Below are positions 63,623-64,000 of a stretch of DNA of 64,000 nt, in pieces. The translations under genes were made by a program, and so were the position numbers. How positions within the stretch are numbered: the stretch's first letter is position 1; every line of letters starts with the position of its first letter. Source of the DNA: Cavia porcellus. Lineage: Eukaryota > Chordata > Mammalia > Rodentia > Caviidae. Location: positions 134,948,982 through 135,012,981 of the forward strand of contig NW_026947484.1 in assembly GCF_034190915.1 (NCBI RefSeq), given 5' to 3'. The notes below the pieces were generated by a model. The model saw only the letters and a program-made list of their open reading frames with translations. It did no database searches and was not told the origin of the DNA.

Positions 63623-64000
63623 TGTCCATCACTTTTACCAAATTCTCCTACATTTTGTTTGGCCTCATATTATGTTACTATAAATTAACTCTGCAATAAT
63701 AACCATCGATTTATGGTCCTAATAAAATTAACCATCATTAATTCTCATAATCTTCCTCTGTAGTTCCATGTTATCCTTTACAGTTTAAACAGAAACCAAG
63801 AAAAAGAAGATTTTCACTGAATACTGCTATAGAACAGGCTGTATAATTTCCTCCCAGCAGACCCCATTAGTACATTCTTAACAGATTCTTATTTAATCAC
63901 AGTATCAAAAAGTACAGATAAATATTTAAATTCAAAATTATGTTTCAGGTTGCTAAGTAACCAGTTCAAACACATCCCATACAGCTTAGGGTTTATATTG
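63623..64000. other. Single-copy AT-rich DNA to window end
   Basis: Nothing recognised. Confidence 0.4.

Noticed and set aside
1..64000. CRISPR arrays, operons, ribosome binding sites or prophage
   Set aside because: The SINE/LINE/LTR content shows a mammalian nuclear genome. Repeats such as the ~80 bp and ~145 bp monomers are L1 promoters, not spacer arrays.

Overview
This 64 kb window is AT-rich mammalian nuclear DNA, almost certainly from a rodent. The evidence is dozens of 7SL-derived B1 SINEs with the internal duplication, many tRNA-Ala-like ID SINEs (the young type reads 'GGGGCTGGGGATTTAGCTCAG...GGTACCGATAAAAAGGAAAAAGAC'), B1-ID dimeric SINEs, and several L1 and LTR subfamilies. The exact ID consensus and the B1-ID dimers suggest a squirrel-related or beaver/kangaroo-rat-type lineage rather than mouse or rat, but that is inference. 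I found no host protein-coding exon, no canonical tRNA or rRNA gene, and no bacterial-type feature. Almost every open reading frame lies in a repeat.

Layout. 1-2.1 kb: mostly single-copy DNA with two ID and one B1. 2.2-5.6 kb: a decayed piggyBac-superfamily transposase on the minus strand, split by a B1, an LTR-like element and an L1 tail; its C-terminal cysteine-rich segment is present as about three diverged tandem copies (~350 bp period). 5.6-8.6 kb: single-copy DNA and SINEs. 8.65-24.4 kb: an ancient L1M ORF1 remnant split by a full-length L1 (P1, 8962-23412), which is itself interrupted by an LTR, a minus-strand L1 fragment, a 4.4 kb minus-strand L1 (M1), an L1-type 3' end (E), an unusual 5'UTR-3'UTR fusion (F) and several SINEs. 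Removing the insertions leaves about 6.3 kb, a normal L1 length. 24.4-36.9 kb: single-copy DNA with B1/ID, MIR, L2, MLT1-like, a small mariner-like MITE and an ERV LTR. 36.95-53.6 kb: L1 A, interrupted by L1 B (40059-49134), itself interrupted by the HAL1-like element C (44826-48403), plus an ERV-derived retrocopy (49444-50601). 53.6-64 kb: SINEs, LTR fragments, an L1 ORF1/ORF2 piece, a composite retroposon (58204-59013), and a second HAL1-like element D on the minus strand (59592-62709).

How the parts relate. The window records layered retrotransposition, and target-site duplications give the relative order of many insertions. The L1-type elements carry at least five dissimilar 5'UTRs, three with tandem monomers, and two dissimilar 3'UTRs: a polypurine type, and a long type made of ~150 bp tandem repeats that autonomous L1 B shares with HAL1-like C and D. 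The observations most worth checking are this repeat-built 3'UTR, the ORF2-less elements C, D and F, the triplicated piggyBac cysteine-rich domain, and a sense ORF in the 5'UTR of two L1 copies. All family names come from reading the sequence without a database search.
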